Positions 5,656 to 6,929 of a stretch of DNA of 6,929 nucleotides are shown piece by piece; the first letter of the stretch is position 1; each line of letters starts with the position of its first letter. Under the pieces are notes generated by a model, which was given only the letters and a program-made list of their open reading frames with translations, was not told the DNA's origin and searched no databases. The translations under genes were made by a program, and so were the position numbers. Source of the stretch: DASUFH01 sp036274645 (GTDB lineage: Bacteria; Acidobacteriota; Terriglobia; 20CM-2-55-15). The stretch covers positions 1-6,929 of the forward strand of contig DASUFH010000500.1 in assembly GCA_036274645.1 (NCBI GenBank). The letters run 5' to 3'.

Positions 5656-6381
5656 GTGAAACCGAAGTATCAGCGGGTGCTGTTGAAGTTGAGTGGCGAG
5701 TCCCTCATGGGCAGCGAACGCTTTGGCATCGATCCCAAGGTGGTCGCGCGGGTAGCGCTGGAGATCAAGGAAGTCCACGAACTCGGTGTTCAGGTGTCCA
5801 TCGTCATCGGTGGCGGCAACATCTTTCGGGGGCTTGCCGCCAGCGAGCAGGGGTTCGACCGGGTTTCCGCCGACCATATGGGTATGCTGGCGACCGTGAT
5901 CAACGCCCTCGCCCTGCAGGACGCCCTGGAGAAAATCGACGTCCACACACGGGTGCAATCGGCCATCGAGATGCGCCAGGTTGCGGAAAGCTTCATTCGC
6001 CGCCGGGCCATCCGCCATCTGGAGAAAAACCGTGTCGTGATCTTTGCCGCCGGCACGGGTAATCCCTACTTTTCAACCGATACCGCCGCCGCGCTTCGGG
6101 CCATGGAGATCAAGGCCGAAGTCATCATGAAAGCGACCAAGGTCGATGGGGTGTACAGCGCCGATCCGGTCAAGGTGCGCGATGCGCGGTTTGTTCCCGA
6201 AATTTCCTATCTCGAGGTTGTCCAGCAGGGCCTCGGCGTTATGGACACTGCGGCGATTTCCTTGTGCATGGAGAACCGGTTGCCGATAATCGTGTTCAAT
6301 ATTCGAACGCAGGGGAACATCACCAAGGCGGTCATGGGAGAGAAAATCGGTTCACTCGTGCACGACATGGGAGGGCGATGA
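5656..6381 (+). CDS. pyrH: UMP kinase (uridylate kinase)
   Basis: PyrH phosphorylates UMP to UDP with ATP, feeding all pyrimidine nucleotide synthesis. It is a cytoplasmic hexamer of the amino-acid-kinase fold, typically activated by GTP and inhibited by UTP. The product is 241 residues, the E. coli length. Motifs are VLLKLSGESL (8-17), VIGGGNIFRG (50-59), DHMGMLATVINALAL (73-87), the UMP/ATP-binding AAGTGNPYFSTDTAAALRA (131-149) and KATKVDGVYSADP (159-171). The start is GTG at 5656, 5 bases after GAGAGG (5645-5650); it gives the standard MKPKYQRVLLKLSGE N-terminus. It lies 30 bases after tsf and its stop overlaps or abuts frr, the usual tsf-pyrH-frr order. Confidence 0.97.
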   Translation: MKPKYQRVLLKLSGESLMGSERFGIDPKVVARVALEIKEVHELGVQVSIVIGGGNIFRGLAASEQGFDRVSADHMGMLATVINALALQDALEKIDVHTRVQSAIEMRQVAESFIRRRAIRHLEKNRVVIFAAGTGNPYFSTDTAAALRAMEIKAEVIMKATKVDGVYSADPVKVRDARFVPEISYLEVVQQGLGVMDTAAISLCMENRLPIIVFNIRTQGNITKAVMGEKIGSLVHDMGGR

Positions 6382-6929
6382 TGAGCGCGAAGGACGAAAT
6401 CGGGCAATGCCGGCGTCACATGGAAAAGGCGATCGAGGACCTGCGAACCAAGCTGGCCACGATCCGGACCGGACGGGCGTCCATATCGATCCTGGATCGG
6501 GTACAGGTGGAATACTACGGCGTTCCCACGCCTCTGAATCAGGTGGCGCAGCTGGCTGTTCCCGAGCCGACTCAGATTACCGTGCAGCCGTACGACGTGT
6601 CTCTGGTTGGACCCATTGAGAAGGCGATCCGGTCTTCGGACCTCAATCTGAACCCGTCCAACGACGGCCGTATTGTTCGCGTTCCGATTCCGCCGCTGAC
6701 GGAGGAGCGCCGTAAAGAGCTGGTCAAGGTGCTCCACAAGAAGGTGGACGACGCGAAGACCGCCGTGCGCAATATCCGCCGCGATGTGCATGATAAGCTG
6801 CGCGACCAGGAGAAGAAGAAAGAAATCTCCGCCGACGAGCTCAAGCGCGGGACCGACCGGCTGCAGAAGCTGACCGATAAGTTCATTGAAGACCTGGACG
6901 GAGTTGGCCACGCCAAAGAGCGTGAAATC
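6381..6929 (+). CDS. frr: Ribosome recycling factor (3' end beyond window)
   Basis: RRF splits post-termination ribosomes together with EF-G. The window holds 183 codons of a protein usually about 185 residues long, so only the last few residues and the stop are missing. Signatures are a helical start with KLATIRTGRASISILD (24-39), VEYYGVPTPLNQVA (43-56), IEKAIRSSDLNLNPSNDG (79-96), RVPIPPLTEERRKELVK (100-116), AVRNIRRD (128-135) and KKKEISADE (145-153). Two ATGs in tandem (6378 and 6381) are in frame. The second sits 5 bases after GGGAGGG (6369-6375) and shares one base with the pyrH TGA (6379-6381); the first would give a 4-base overlap and one extra Met. Coupled translation with pyrH is likely. 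Confidence 0.96.
   Translation, partial: MSAKDEIGQCRRHMEKAIEDLRTKLATIRTGRASISILDRVQVEYYGVPTPLNQVAQLAVPEPTQITVQPYDVSLVGPIEKAIRSSDLNLNPSNDGRIVRVPIPPLTEERRKELVKVLHKKVDDAKTAVRNIRRDVHDKLRDQEKKKEISADELKRGTDRLQKLTDKFIEDLDGVGHAKEREI

Noticed and set aside
4015..6018. 667-codon minus-strand open frame across rpsB, tsf and pyrH
   Set aside because: It is wholly antisense to three unmistakable conserved genes, in a GC-rich region where mirrored frames lack stops; its translation is rich in His, Asp, Val and Leu runs typical of such shadows and crosses unrelated genes.

Overview
This is a GC-rich bacterial chromosome segment (about 60 % G+C by eye) carrying core translation genes. The order rplM-rpsI-rpsB-tsf-pyrH-frr, all on the + strand, together with a secreted TPR/aspartyl-protease-like gene, would suit an acidobacterium or a similar deep-branching Gram-negative. 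That placement is an inference from gene content and style; no 16S rRNA or other phylogenetic marker was compared.

Layout. Positions 1-325 hold no confident gene but contain two inverted repeats: a small GC-rich hairpin (153-171) and a striking 138-nt near-palindrome (178-315) that ends 10 bases from the nagA stop codon. Positions 326-2934 carry a two-gene minus-strand operon: a signal-peptide protein with TPR-like repeats and two retropepsin-like domains, followed by nagA (N-acetylglucosamine-6-phosphate deacetylase). The two are joined by a 4-base GTGA stop/start overlap. Positions 2935-2999 are a divergent intergenic region. A near-consensus sigma-70 promoter for the ribosomal genes lies here, and its -35 box covers the start codon of the divergent protease-like gene.

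From 3000 onward come rplM (L13) and rpsI (S9, TTG start), then a hairpin terminator or attenuator. A leader region before rpsB follows, with a 15-codon ORF that overlaps the rpsB ribosome binding site and start. Next are rpsB (S2, TTG start), a structured 135-nt gap, tsf (EF-Ts, short form), pyrH (UMP kinase, GTG start) and frr (ribosome recycling factor), which leaves the window a few codons before its expected end.

Together the + strand genes supply ribosomal proteins, the EF-Tu exchange factor, the recycling factor and pyrimidine nucleotide synthesis. The minus-strand pair concerns amino-sugar (cell wall or chitin) recycling and an envelope protein of unknown target. I see no mobile element, CRISPR array, tRNA or defence system. 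The points of interest are regulatory: the rpsB leader ORF, the rpsB-tsf alternative hairpins, the overlapping divergent promoter and the large palindrome beyond nagA.
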